Assembly: GCF_000717745.1 (NCBI RefSeq)
Contig: NZ_JOBH01000014.1
Location: forward strand, 62,001 to 126,000
Reading direction: 5' to 3'
DNA from: Streptomyces violens
GTDB taxonomy: Bacteria > Actinomycetota > Actinomycetes > Streptomycetales > Streptomycetaceae
Length of the DNA stretch: 64,000 nucleotides
A model generated the notes under the pieces. It had not been told where the DNA came from and did not search any database. It saw nothing but the letters and a program-made list of their open reading frames with translations. Of the stretch, positions 38,997 to 47,337 are shown piece by piece (the first letter of the stretch is position 1; each line of letters starts with the position of its first letter). Both the position numbers and the translations under genes were made by a program.

Positions 38997-39431
38997 TCAG
39001 TTGGCGCCGGTCGGCAGGTCGGGCTTGGGGATCTCCACCTTGCCCTGGACCTTGGTGAACTCCTCAGTGGGCCCGTTCTTCCAGCTCACCGTGAGCTTGT
39101 CGCCGGTCTGCTCGACATCGCCCATCGAACGGGTGTCGTCGCCGTCACTGCACTTCAGCGCGAGCATGGTGGTGCCCATGTCCTGGACCTTGCCCTGGCA
39201 GGCGGACTTGCCCGCGGACAGGGTCGCGGAGTCGCCGATGATCGCAAGGGTGACCGTGCCGTTCGCGGACTTCGACTGCCACGCGCCGTCGATGCCGCTC
39301 ACGGGCTTGGCGGCGCCGTCCGCCGACTGCGACGGCTTGCTCTCCCCGCCGCCCTTGCTGCTGCTGCCGCATCCGCTGAGCAACAGCGCGGCGACGGCGG
39401 CCGCCCCGGCGATCTGCGCTGCCTTGCGCAC
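38997..39431 (-). CDS. Secreted lipoprotein of unknown function, paralogue 2
   Basis: The product is 144 aa from GTG 39431, preceded by GGAGGAGAC. The lipobox is LLSGC (about residue 21). The mature domain follows the same plan as its neighbour: G-x-W near the start (IDGAWQSKSANGTVTLAIIGD), two Cys (SACQGKV..ALKCSDGDD) and a KLTVSWKNG segment matching KLTVRWTSG. This is a tandem duplication, 23 bp apart, probably one transcript. Its function is unknown. Confidence 0.88.
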   Translation of the reverse strand: MRKAAQIAGAAAVAALLLSGCGSSSKGGGESKPSQSADGAAKPVSGIDGAWQSKSANGTVTLAIIGDSATLSAGKSACQGKVQDMGTTMLALKCSDGDDTRSMGDVEQTGDKLTVSWKNGPTEEFTKVQGKVEIPKPDLPTGAN

Positions 39432-39597
39432 GTACGTCTCCTCCGTTGTGGGACAGGATTCGTGAGGCTAGCAGTCACGCGCATGACAACAGCCCCAGCT
39501 GCACCGTGAGATGCCTCCTGCCCATCGGGCCGCGTGTACCCGTTCCGTACCGGTCTTCCGAGACGTACCTAAAGAGTTAGCAATGTCCGGAAATGGA

Positions 39598-39627
39598 TTG
39601 GCGGACCGCCCATGGGAGTTCTAGCGT
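39598..39627 (+). promoter_or_regulatory. Candidate promoter of the ATP-grasp gene
   Basis: TTGGCG (39598-39603), an 18-bp spacer and TAGCGT (39622-39627) fit a vegetative promoter, giving a leader of about 40 nt before GTG 39675. Confidence 0.55.
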
Positions 39628-39674
39628 CCTGACGGGGCACGGCCGGGGTGGGGCTGTGGCCATAGGGGGGACAC

Positions 39675-40928
39675 GTGGCTCATGCCAGCACACGGTTCAC
39701 GGTCGACCGGACCGTGCCAGGGCTGATTGTGAAGATCGGTGATTATCCGCTGCACCACGGCGGGGTGGGGGCGATTCGCAGCCTGGGACGGCTGGGTGTC
39801 CCCATGTACGCGATCACGGAGGACAGATACACGCCCGCCGCGGCGTCGCGGTACCTGAAGGGGCGGTTCGTCTGGCCGACGACCGGTCGTGAGGACCCGG
39901 AGCGGCTGGTCGACGGCCTGCTGCGGATCGGCCGCCGGATCGGCCGGCCGACGGTCCTCATACCGACCGACGAGGAGGCCGCGGTACTGATCGCCGAGCA
40001 CGTGGACGTCCTGGGCGACCGCTTCCTCTGCCCGCGCTCCCCCTCCGGGCTCTCCCGCAGACTCGCCAGCAAACAGGGCCTGCACGAGCTGTGCACCGAA
40101 CACGGCATCCCGTCCCCCCGGGCGGCCTTCCCGCAGAGCCAGGCGGACATCGAGGACTTCGCCGCACGGGCCCGCTTCCCGGTCGTCGCCAAGAACCGGG
40201 AGGCGTTCCAGCGCCGCAGCCGGCCCGCCGTGCACGGCACCACGCGCATCGCGGACGCCGCCCACCTCCGGCATCTCGCCAAGGACTGGGGCCCGCACCC
40301 CGGCGTGATCCTCCAGGAGTACCTCCCGCGCGAGGAGGCCGAGGACTGGATCGTGCACGCGTACTTCGACGGGGACAGCGCGGCGCTGACCATGTTCACC
40401 GGGGTCAAGGTCCGCTCCTGGCCGCCGCACGCCGGGATGACGGCCTGCGCGTACGTCGTGGACAACCCCGAACTCGCCGAGATGACCGCACAGTTCATCA
40501 AGCGCATCGGCTTCAGCGGCATCGTCGACCTGGACTGGCGCTACGACCGCCGCGACCGGCGCTACAAGCTGCTGGACTTCAACCCGCGGATGGGCGCGCA
40601 GTTCCGGCTCTTCGAGAACGAGGCGGGCATCGACGTCGTCCGCGCCCAGCACCTGGACCTGACCGGGCGCACGGTGCCGGAGGGCGAGCAGCGGGCGGGG
40701 CACCGCTTCGTGGTGGAGAACATCGACCTGCCCGCCTGGCTGGCGTACCGCCGCAGCGGCTACACCACCCCGCACGTGCCGGACCGCCCGGCCAGCACGG
40801 AGCTGGCCTGGCTCGCCGCCGACGACATGAAGCCGTTCTTCACCATGCTCGCGCGGTTCGTCCGGCCGGGCGCCAAGCACCTGTGGCAGATGTGGCGCGA
40901 CCGGTCGGGCCGGTGTCACGACCGATGA
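39675..40928 (+). CDS. ATP-grasp family ligase (COG3919-like)
   Basis: The product is 417 aa from GTG 39675, preceded by GGGGGGA. It has an ATP-grasp layout: an N-terminal preATP domain (IRSLGRLGVPMYAITED), the central ATP-binding lobe (ARFPVVAKNREAFQ, VILQEYLPREEAEDW) and metal-binding FNPRMGAQFRLF near residue 300. ATP-grasp enzymes join a carboxylate to an amine or thiol through an acyl phosphate. The substrate is unknown; D-aspartate ligase is one characterised relative in this broad group. A flavin monooxygenase-like gene follows on the same strand. Confidence 0.82.
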   Translation: MAHASTRFTVDRTVPGLIVKIGDYPLHHGGVGAIRSLGRLGVPMYAITEDRYTPAAASRYLKGRFVWPTTGREDPERLVDGLLRIGRRIGRPTVLIPTDEEAAVLIAEHVDVLGDRFLCPRSPSGLSRRLASKQGLHELCTEHGIPSPRAAFPQSQADIEDFAARARFPVVAKNREAFQRRSRPAVHGTTRIADAAHLRHLAKDWGPHPGVILQEYLPREEAEDWIVHAYFDGDSAALTMFTGVKVRSWPPHAGMTACAYVVDNPELAEMTAQFIKRIGFSGIVDLDWRYDRRDRRYKLLDFNPRMGAQFRLFENEAGIDVVRAQHLDLTGRTVPEGEQRAGHRFVVENIDLPAWLAYRRSGYTTPHVPDRPASTELAWLAADDMKPFFTMLARFVRPGAKHLWQMWRDRSGRCHDR

Positions 40929-41047
40929 CGCCCCGCGCCCCGCCGGCGCGCTCCGCTCCACCGCACGGTTCCGGGCAGCGCGGCCCCGAGCCGTGCACCG
41001 GTACGCAGTACGACGCATCAGCAGCACCCCTGGGGAGGGAAACCCGA

Positions 41048-42244
41048 GTGAACACTCCGGTAGCAGTCATCGGCGCAGGCCCCTTCGGTCTGTCCACCGC
41101 CGCTCATCTCCGCGCACGCGGCATACCCGTACGCACTTTCGGCCGCCCGATGGTGAGCTGGAGCGAGCACATGCCGGCCGGCATGCTGCTGAAGTCCACG
41201 CCGGCGGCGTCCAGCATCGACACCCCGCAGCCCGGCCACACGCTCGTCGACTACTGCGCGGCCGCCGGGGAGCGGCGGTACGAGTCCGACTGGGACATCA
41301 TCCCGGTGGAGACCTTCGTCCGGTACGGACAGTGGTTCCAGCAGCGGCTGGTGCCGGACCTGGAGGAGGTCCGGGTCGTCTCCGTCGACCGGCAGCGGTC
41401 CGGCTTCGAGCTGAAGCTGGACAGCGGTGAGCAGTTCAGCGCCCGTGCGGTGGTCGTGGCCACGGGACTCACCGGCTTCGCGCACGTGCCGGCGGAGCTG
41501 GCCGACGCCGTACCGGATGGACCGTCCCCCACTGGGCCCATCTCGCACGCCTCCCAGCACGCCGACCTGTCCGGCTTCGCGGGCCGTGAGGTCGTGGTCG
41601 TGGGCGCCGGGCAGTCGGCGCTGGAGAGCGCGGTACTGCTCGCGGACGCCGGCGCTTCGGTGCGGGTGGTGGCCCGGGGCCGGCAGGCCGTCGGCTTCGG
41701 CGCGCCGCCGGACCGGCAGCCGAAGCTGCGCCCCGAGACGCCGTTCGGCAACGCCTGGTCGCTGTACGCCTTCTCGTACCACGCGGACGGCTTCCGCTAT
41801 TTGCCGGCGCCGACCCGGCAGTTCCTGGTCAAGCGGGTGCTGGGGCCGCTGGGCGCGTGGTGGCTGCGGGACCGGTTCGTGGGCCGGGTGCAGGTGAGCG
41901 CCGGGCGGCGGATCGTGCGGGCCCGGGTGGAGGACGGCCGCCCCGTGCTGTCGCTGCGCGGCGACGACGGGTACGACGGCGAGCTGGCCGCCGATCATGT
42001 GCTGGCGGCCACCGGGTACCGGGTGGACCTGGGCGCGCTGGACTTCCTCGGGCAGGGGCTGCGGACGGAGCTGGCGGTGGGCGCGGGCGGGCCGCGGCTG
42101 GGCGCCGGTTTCGAGTCGTCCGTGCCGGGTCTGTACTTCACGGGGCTGCCGGCGGCGGCCAGTTACGGCCCGGTGATGCGGTTCGTCTGCGGCACGGAGT
42201 TCGCCTCGCCCCGGCTCGCCGCTTCGCTGGCCGGGCGGCGGTAG
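41048..42244 (+). CDS. FAD-dependent monooxygenase-like oxidoreductase
   Basis: The product is 398 aa from GTG 41048, preceded by GGGAGGG. There are two dinucleotide-binding loops: FAD at VAVIGAGPFGLSTAAHL (residues 4-20) and NAD(P)H at EVVVVGAGQSALESAVLLAD (about 180). ATGL and ATGYR segments are typical of flavin N- or Baeyer-Villiger-type monooxygenases. No membrane spans or signal are seen. It lies 120 bp after the ATP-grasp gene. A ligase plus oxidase pair suggests a small-molecule modification unit, but no substrate is indicated. Confidence 0.85.
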   Translation: MNTPVAVIGAGPFGLSTAAHLRARGIPVRTFGRPMVSWSEHMPAGMLLKSTPAASSIDTPQPGHTLVDYCAAAGERRYESDWDIIPVETFVRYGQWFQQRLVPDLEEVRVVSVDRQRSGFELKLDSGEQFSARAVVVATGLTGFAHVPAELADAVPDGPSPTGPISHASQHADLSGFAGREVVVVGAGQSALESAVLLADAGASVRVVARGRQAVGFGAPPDRQPKLRPETPFGNAWSLYAFSYHADGFRYLPAPTRQFLVKRVLGPLGAWWLRDRFVGRVQVSAGRRIVRARVEDGRPVLSLRGDDGYDGELAADHVLAATGYRVDLGALDFLGQGLRTELAVGAGGPRLGAGFESSVPGLYFTGLPAAASYGPVMRFVCGTEFASPRLAASLAGRR

Positions 42245-42280
42245 CGCTCCGCGGATGCTCCGCCGCGGGGCGACTGTGAG

Positions 42281-42330
42281 TTTGCGGCTGCGGGCCGTGT
42301 GTGGCTGGGCGCGCAGTTCCCCGCGCCCCT
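42281..42330. repeat. Streptomyces dispersed intergenic repeat
   Basis: The stretch TTTGCGGCTGCGGGCC...GTGGCTGG...CGCGCAGTTCCCCGCG ending CCCCT matches, from memory, a repeat scattered between genes in many Streptomyces genomes. One copy is seen here, between convergent genes. Dispersal is recalled, not shown. Confidence 0.5.
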
Positions 42331-42381
42331 GAGCGGGCGGGCCCTGTACGGCAGTAACTGCCGTACAGGGCCCGCCCGCTC
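42331..42381. terminator. Very long perfect terminator hairpin
   Basis: Arms 42331-42354 and 42358-42381 are perfectly complementary over 24 bp with a 3-nt loop (TAA), starting GAGCGGGCGGGCC. It lies between the convergent FAD oxidoreductase and CocE genes, 7 bp from the CocE stop. It is probably a bidirectional terminator, unusually long and uninterrupted. Confidence 0.9.
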
Positions 42382-42388
42382 TTCGGGC

Positions 42389-44386
42389 TCAGACCGCCGT
42401 GCGGGGGATGCGCCGGGACCAGCTGCGGCGGAAGACCTCCTCGTCCCCGTCGTGGCACACGACCTCGTTCTCCGTCACGAAGTCCCCGTCCTCCGTGGTG
42501 ATCTCCGAGCGGGTCTCGATGCGCGCGTCCCAGCCGAGGTCCGGACGGTGCAGCCGGATCGACCAGTCCGATCGGGTCGCCGCGCTCTCCGGGTCGGCGC
42601 TGTCGATCCGGTACGTCTCCAGCGCGTCCTCGGTGAACTCCAGCCCGTCCGGGTAGATCCGGGTGCCGCCGTAGCGCGGGTCCACCTCCAGCGTCCAGGT
42701 GCCGGCCGCGACGTCCCGGATCACCTTCCGCTCGGGCCGCTGGTCACCGCCGCCGGGGAAGACCACGCCGAGCGGCTCGGACTGCTCGGGCACCTCGAAG
42801 GTGATCTCCGGCTCCTCCGTGCCCGGGGTGCGGACCGGCAGTTCGACGGTGCTGGCGGCCGGGTCGACCGTCCAGCCCGCCTCGCTGCCGGCGTGCGGCC
42901 AGATCCACGGCCAGTACGCGGAGGAGAGCGCGACGCGGATGCGGTGCCCGGCGGGGAACGCGTGTCCGATGCCGTTCAGCTCGAAGGTCACGTCCTCCGT
43001 GGCGCCCGGCGTCCACTCCACGGCCCGGTCCCGGCCGTGCCGGGTGAGGAGGTTCAGTACCCCGCGGGTGACCAGCGTGGACGAGCCGTCCGGCGCCACG
43101 TCGCAGATGCGGGCGATGACCTGGCCGCGCGGTACCTCGGAGGTCAGCCGCAGGGTGACCCGCGGGCGGCCGAGGATCTCCACCCGCTCGGTCAGCTCCG
43201 GCAGGTCGAAGCAGACCGAGCGGCCGTCCTCCTCGCGCTGGTCCGGCGGAAGGTCGGCGTCGTTGCCGAAGGGGAAGTAGCGGCCCGCGTCGACGCCGGT
43301 GTGCTGCGGGGAGCGGACCAGCAGCGGCCGGTCGCCGGGCAGGGTGTACTCGGTCGGGGTGACGTTCGGCGAGGGCCAGGCGGGGTCGGCGACCCAGCGG
43401 CCCGGCAACTCGTCGTACACCGTCGCCGGCGGGTGCGACTCGCTGATCCAGGAGCGCAGCAGCGGGTCGTCCTCGACGCCCCGGTCCTCGCCCTTGAGCC
43501 AGTGGTCCCACCAGCGCAGCGTCTCCTGGAGGAAGCCGATCGCGGGGCCCGGCGGCAGGCCGCGGTCCGGATACTGGTGCGACCAGGGCCCGATGAGGCC
43601 GCGTACGGGCGCGTCGAGGTGCTGGACCAGACGCAGCGCGGTGTCCCGGTACGGGTCGTGCCAGCCGCCGACGGCGAGCACCGCCGCCTTGATCGCCGAG
43701 TAGTCCTCGCAGACGCTGCCGTGCTGCCAGTACGCGTCCCGCGACTGGTGGTCCAGCCAGGTGTGGATGAAGGGATCGACCGTTTCCAGGCGGTCCGTCC
43801 ACTGCTTGCGCCAGCCCTCGCCGACCTGCGCCGGGTCCGGCGGGCGGGAGACGAAGGCGAGCATCGTGGCGGCCCAGGCGTGCATGTCCACGGCGAGCAG
43901 CGAGCCGCCCATGTAGTGCACGTCGTTGTCGAACCGGTCGTCGGCCGAGCAGACCGTGACGATCGCCTTCAGCGCCTCGGGCGCGCGGGCGGCGAGCTGG
44001 AGGCTGTTGAAGCCGCCCCAGGAGATGCCGAACATGCCGACCTTGCCGGAGCACCAGGGCTGGGCGGCCAGCCACTCGATGACGGCCACGCCGTCGGCCA
44101 GCTCGGTCTCGGAGTACTCGTCGGTCGGCAGGCCCTCGGAGTTGCCGTGGCCGCGGACGTCGACGCGGACGGAGGCGTAGCCGTGGCCCGCGTAGTACGG
44201 GTGGCGCTGGGCGTCGCGCGGCGCGGTCCAGTCGCTCAGCCGGTAGGGCAGGTATTCGAGCAGCGCGGGGACGGGCTCCGTGCCGTACGGGCGCCAGACG
44301 CGGGCGTAGAGCTGGGTGCCGTCCGGGAGGGGGATGCGGACGTCCTCGCAGAACGTCCGGTACGGGAAGTCGGTGCGGATGCGCAT
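42389..44386 (-). CDS. CocE/NonD-family hydrolase (X-Pro dipeptidyl-peptidase-like)
   Basis: The product is 665 aa. The alpha/beta-hydrolase domain (about 1-320) has nucleophile S122 in FGISWGG, Asp in VGGWHDPYRD and His in IGPWSHQYP. The C-terminal jelly-roll domain (about 340-600) has RVALSSAYWP. Family members hydrolyse esters or release X-Pro dipeptides. No signal peptide is seen, so it is probably cytoplasmic. The adjacent peptide transporter on the same strand, 19 bp upstream, suggests peptide uptake and breakdown as a unit. Confidence 0.9.
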   Translation of the reverse strand: MRIRTDFPYRTFCEDVRIPLPDGTQLYARVWRPYGTEPVPALLEYLPYRLSDWTAPRDAQRHPYYAGHGYASVRVDVRGHGNSEGLPTDEYSETELADGVAVIEWLAAQPWCSGKVGMFGISWGGFNSLQLAARAPEALKAIVTVCSADDRFDNDVHYMGGSLLAVDMHAWAATMLAFVSRPPDPAQVGEGWRKQWTDRLETVDPFIHTWLDHQSRDAYWQHGSVCEDYSAIKAAVLAVGGWHDPYRDTALRLVQHLDAPVRGLIGPWSHQYPDRGLPPGPAIGFLQETLRWWDHWLKGEDRGVEDDPLLRSWISESHPPATVYDELPGRWVADPAWPSPNVTPTEYTLPGDRPLLVRSPQHTGVDAGRYFPFGNDADLPPDQREEDGRSVCFDLPELTERVEILGRPRVTLRLTSEVPRGQVIARICDVAPDGSSTLVTRGVLNLLTRHGRDRAVEWTPGATEDVTFELNGIGHAFPAGHRIRVALSSAYWPWIWPHAGSEAGWTVDPAASTVELPVRTPGTEEPEITFEVPEQSEPLGVVFPGGGDQRPERKVIRDVAAGTWTLEVDPRYGGTRIYPDGLEFTEDALETYRIDSADPESAATRSDWSIRLHRPDLGWDARIETRSEITTEDGDFVTENEVVCHDGDEEVFRRSWSRRIPRTAV

Positions 44387-44405
44387 GGTGCCGGTCCAGG
44401 GGGTG

Positions 44406-45878
44406 TCAGTGAACGGGGTGCATGGTGCGGCGCAGCCAGGGTCCGGCGGCGATCACCGCGAGGCCGACGACGACCGCGAAGCCGCCGTTGAGGCCGAAGT
44501 ACAGGTCGTTGGCGATCTCGCCGAAGTACTTCACGACCTGGGCCTGGATGCCGTTGGCCAGGGCGAGGGAGAGGAACCACAGGGCCATCGTCTGGCTGGC
44601 GAAGGCGGCGGGCGCGAGCTTGGTCGTCGCGGACATGCCGGTGGTCTCCAGCAGGATGTCGCCGAGACCGAGCAGGACGAAGGAGATCAGCAGCCACCAG
44701 GCGGCCATCTTCCAGTCGCCGGTCTGCCCGTGCGTCGCGGGGACCATCACGAGGAAGGACAGGCCGCCGAGGATCACGCCGTACGCGATCTTGTGCGAGG
44801 CGTGCGGCTGGCGGCGGCCCAGCTTGACCCAGACGGCCGCGACGACCGGCGCGAGCAGCACCTCGGCGCCGCCGAGCACGGAGCCGTACCAGGTCGAGGG
44901 GAACTCCCAGCCGAAGATCTCGGTGTCCGCATGGCTCGCGGCCAGCAGCGTCATCGTCGAGTACGACTGGAAGAGGACGAAGTTGAAGACCACCGAGGCG
45001 GCGAAGAGCACGAGGTAGGGGCGGAGCCGGCCGCGTTCCTCGGAGCTGACCCGGGGGCTGCGGAACATCACCACGAAGTAGACGACGGGCGCGATCACCG
45101 AGATCACGGTCAGCACGTCCACCGTGCGGTCCATGGTCAGCCACCCCGCCAGGGCGAGGCCCGTGGCGACGGCGGCGACCAGCACGCAGCCGCCGGCTAT
45201 CAGCCAGGTCGCGCGGCGCATCGCGGCCTGCGGCAGGGCGAATTCGGCGCTGTGCTTGCGGCCCGCGAGGCCCTTGCGGCCCGCGATGTACTGGATCAGG
45301 CCCAGCGTCATGCCGATCGCGGCGGCCGAGAAGCCCCAGTGCCAGCCCTGCTTCTGGCCCAGCCAGCCGATGATCAGCGGGGCGAGGAAGGCGCCGATGT
45401 TGATGCCCATGTAGTACAGCGCGAAGCCCGCGTCCCGGCGCTCGTCCTCGGTCGCGTAGAGCTTGCCGACCATGGTCGAGACGTTCGGCTTCAGCAGGCC
45501 CGTGCCCGCGATGATCAGGCCCAGGCCCACCCAGGTCATGGCCGCGGTGGGCACCGCCATGGAGTAGTGGCCGCAGGCGATCAGGACGCCGCCCCACAGG
45601 ACCGCGCGGTAGGACCCGAGCATCCGGTCCGCGAGCCAGCCGCCGGCGACCGAAACGAGGTAGACCAGGGTGCCGTAGGCGGCGGTGACCGACGCCGCGG
45701 TGTTCTCGGCCATGCCCAGGCCGCCGTTCGCGACCTGGTCGGCGAAGTACAGCACCAGGATGGCCTGCATGCCGAGGAAGGAGAACCGTTCCCAGACCTC
45801 CAGGCCCGAGAGGGTCAGCAGGCCGCGCGGGTGGCCGAGGAAGGAATGATCTTCGCGAGGGTGCGGTGGTCCGGACAC
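44406..45878 (-). CDS. POT-family proton-dependent oligopeptide transporter
   Basis: The product is 490 aa from GTG 45878. It is a 14-span MFS-type peptide:H+ symporter. POT signatures are the ExxER motif in LEVWERFSFLGMQAIL, GTGLLKPNVSTMVGKLY and ALYYMGINIGAFLAPLI. It would import di- and tripeptides. It is co-oriented with the downstream CocE/NonD hydrolase and divergent from the polyprenyl synthase gene. Confidence 0.93.
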   Translation of the reverse strand: MSGPPHPREDHSFLGHPRGLLTLSGLEVWERFSFLGMQAILVLYFADQVANGGLGMAENTAASVTAAYGTLVYLVSVAGGWLADRMLGSYRAVLWGGVLIACGHYSMAVPTAAMTWVGLGLIIAGTGLLKPNVSTMVGKLYATEDERRDAGFALYYMGINIGAFLAPLIIGWLGQKQGWHWGFSAAAIGMTLGLIQYIAGRKGLAGRKHSAEFALPQAAMRRATWLIAGGCVLVAAVATGLALAGWLTMDRTVDVLTVISVIAPVVYFVVMFRSPRVSSEERGRLRPYLVLFAASVVFNFVLFQSYSTMTLLAASHADTEIFGWEFPSTWYGSVLGGAEVLLAPVVAAVWVKLGRRQPHASHKIAYGVILGGLSFLVMVPATHGQTGDWKMAAWWLLISFVLLGLGDILLETTGMSATTKLAPAAFASQTMALWFLSLALANGIQAQVVKYFGEIANDLYFGLNGGFAVVVGLAVIAAGPWLRRTMHPVH

Positions 45879-46125
45879 GGGTGTGGCTCCTGGGGCTCGG
45901 GTGATTGGCTTGTTTCTGCTGTCCGTTCCTCCTGGTGCAAAACCCGCGACGCTGGGTGATCAAGAACATACCGGGGCATGGTGCGGCGCCGCCCGCCCGG
46001 CCGCCGGGTGCGGCAGACGGGCGGGCGCTCACGGTGATCGAACTGCGACCGGATACGCTGGCCAATGGTGGAGACAGCGACAGATCGACAATCCGTTTGA
46101 TCGTCAGCAGACAGGAGTAACCCTC
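45879..46125. other. Divergent region between the peptide transporter and polyprenyl synthase
   Basis: No gene is seen. GCCCGCCCG (45991-45999) and CGGGCGGGC (46018-46026) form a perfect 9-bp stem, with a nested GCCGC/GCGGC stem in its loop. A weak -10 (TACGCT, 46054-46059) could start the synthase transcript. Confidence 0.45.
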
Positions 46126-47139
46126 GTGACCGTCGTCGGGCCCTTCGGGCTGAGCGTGCGGGACCAGGCTCTTGAGGCCGATGTCCAGGCCGGGTTGGCG
46201 GCTGTCGAGGAGGGCCTGCTGGAGGCCACCAAAAGCGACGTGCCGTTCATCACCGACGCCGCGCAGCATCTCGTCCGCGCGGGCGGCAAGCGTTTCCGGC
46301 CGCTGCTGGTGATGCTGGCCGCCCAGTTCGGTGACCCGTACGCGCCGGGCATCGTGCCCTCAGCCGTCGTCGTGGAGCTGACGCACCTGGCGACGCTGTA
46401 CCACGACGACGTCATGGACGAGGCCGAGGTGCGCCGCGGTGTGGAGAGCGCCAACGCCCGCTGGGGCAACTCGCTGGCCGTCCTGACCGGCGACTTCCTC
46501 TTCGCGCGCGCCTCGCACACGCTGGCCGACCTGGGCCCGGAGGCGGTCCGCATCCAGGCCGAGGCGTTCGAACGGCTGGTGACCGGCCAGATCCTGGAGA
46601 CCGCGGGGCCGCGCGACGGCCGCGACCCGGTCGAGCACTACCTCGATGTCATCGCGGGCAAGACCGGCTCGCTGATCGCCGTCGCCGGCCGCTTCGGCGC
46701 GATGATGTCCGGCGCCGACGAGGCCACGGTCGACATCCTCACGCAGTACGGCGAGCGCCTGGGCACCGCCTTCCAGCTCGCCGACGACGTCCTGGACATC
46801 GCCAGCGACTCCGCCGAGTCCGGCAAGACGCCCGGCACCGACCTGCGCGAGGGCGTCCCGACCCTGCCGGTCCTGCACCTCCGCGCGCTCGCCGCCTCCG
46901 ACGCGGCCACCGAGGAGGACCGCGCGCTCGCCGCCCTCCTGGACCAGGACCTCACCGACGACGCCCGGCACGCCGAGGCGCTGGCCGGGCTGCGCGCCCA
47001 CGCCGCCCTGCGGCAGGCCCGCCGCGACACCATCCGGTACGCCGAGGAGGCCCGCGCGACGCTGGCACCGCTCCCGGACTGCGCGGCGAAGGCCGCTCTC
47101 CAGGAGCTGTGCGACGCCGTGGTGCACCGGGCGGGCTGA
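46126..47139 (+). CDS. Long-chain polyprenyl diphosphate synthase (menaquinone side chain)
   Basis: The product is 337 aa from GTG 46126, with AGGAG 8 nt upstream; the frame is open much further 5' without a start signal. It is a trans-isoprenyl diphosphate synthase. The first Asp-rich motif is YHDDVMDEA, the second QLADDVLDIA, with GGKRFRPLLV and GDFLFARAS between or before them. It elongates allylic diphosphates with isopentenyl diphosphate; octa/nonaprenyl product length is likely, given the setting beside menaquinone and complex I genes. Exact length is not readable from sequence. Confidence 0.92.
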   Translation: MTVVGPFGLSVRDQALEADVQAGLAAVEEGLLEATKSDVPFITDAAQHLVRAGGKRFRPLLVMLAAQFGDPYAPGIVPSAVVVELTHLATLYHDDVMDEAEVRRGVESANARWGNSLAVLTGDFLFARASHTLADLGPEAVRIQAEAFERLVTGQILETAGPRDGRDPVEHYLDVIAGKTGSLIAVAGRFGAMMSGADEATVDILTQYGERLGTAFQLADDVLDIASDSAESGKTPGTDLREGVPTLPVLHLRALAASDAATEEDRALAALLDQDLTDDARHAEALAGLRAHAALRQARRDTIRYAEEARATLAPLPDCAAKAALQELCDAVVHRAG

Positions 47140-47337
47140 GGCCCGCTCCGGGCCGGTCCTCCTCAGGGGCCGTCTCATCCTTCAGCAGTACACGTTCCAG
47201 CCCCGGGGCTGACGCTTCTGGTTGGCGGATTTGGTGGCATTGACACCACCACGCCATGGCGGAGCGGGACACAATGAGCCCGAGGTGTGGACGAGTGCGT
47301 TGCGTTGAGACCGCCGCCTACGACGGAGGTAGAGCAC

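Noticed and set aside
38473..39431. Lipoprotein pair as nuo subunits
   Set aside because: They have lipoprotein signals, lie on the opposite strand and lack any complex I motif.
47240..47275. Perfect TTGACA upstream of the LolA-like gene as a promoter
   Set aside because: The nearest -10-like sequence (CACAAT) is 24 bp away, too far for normal spacing.
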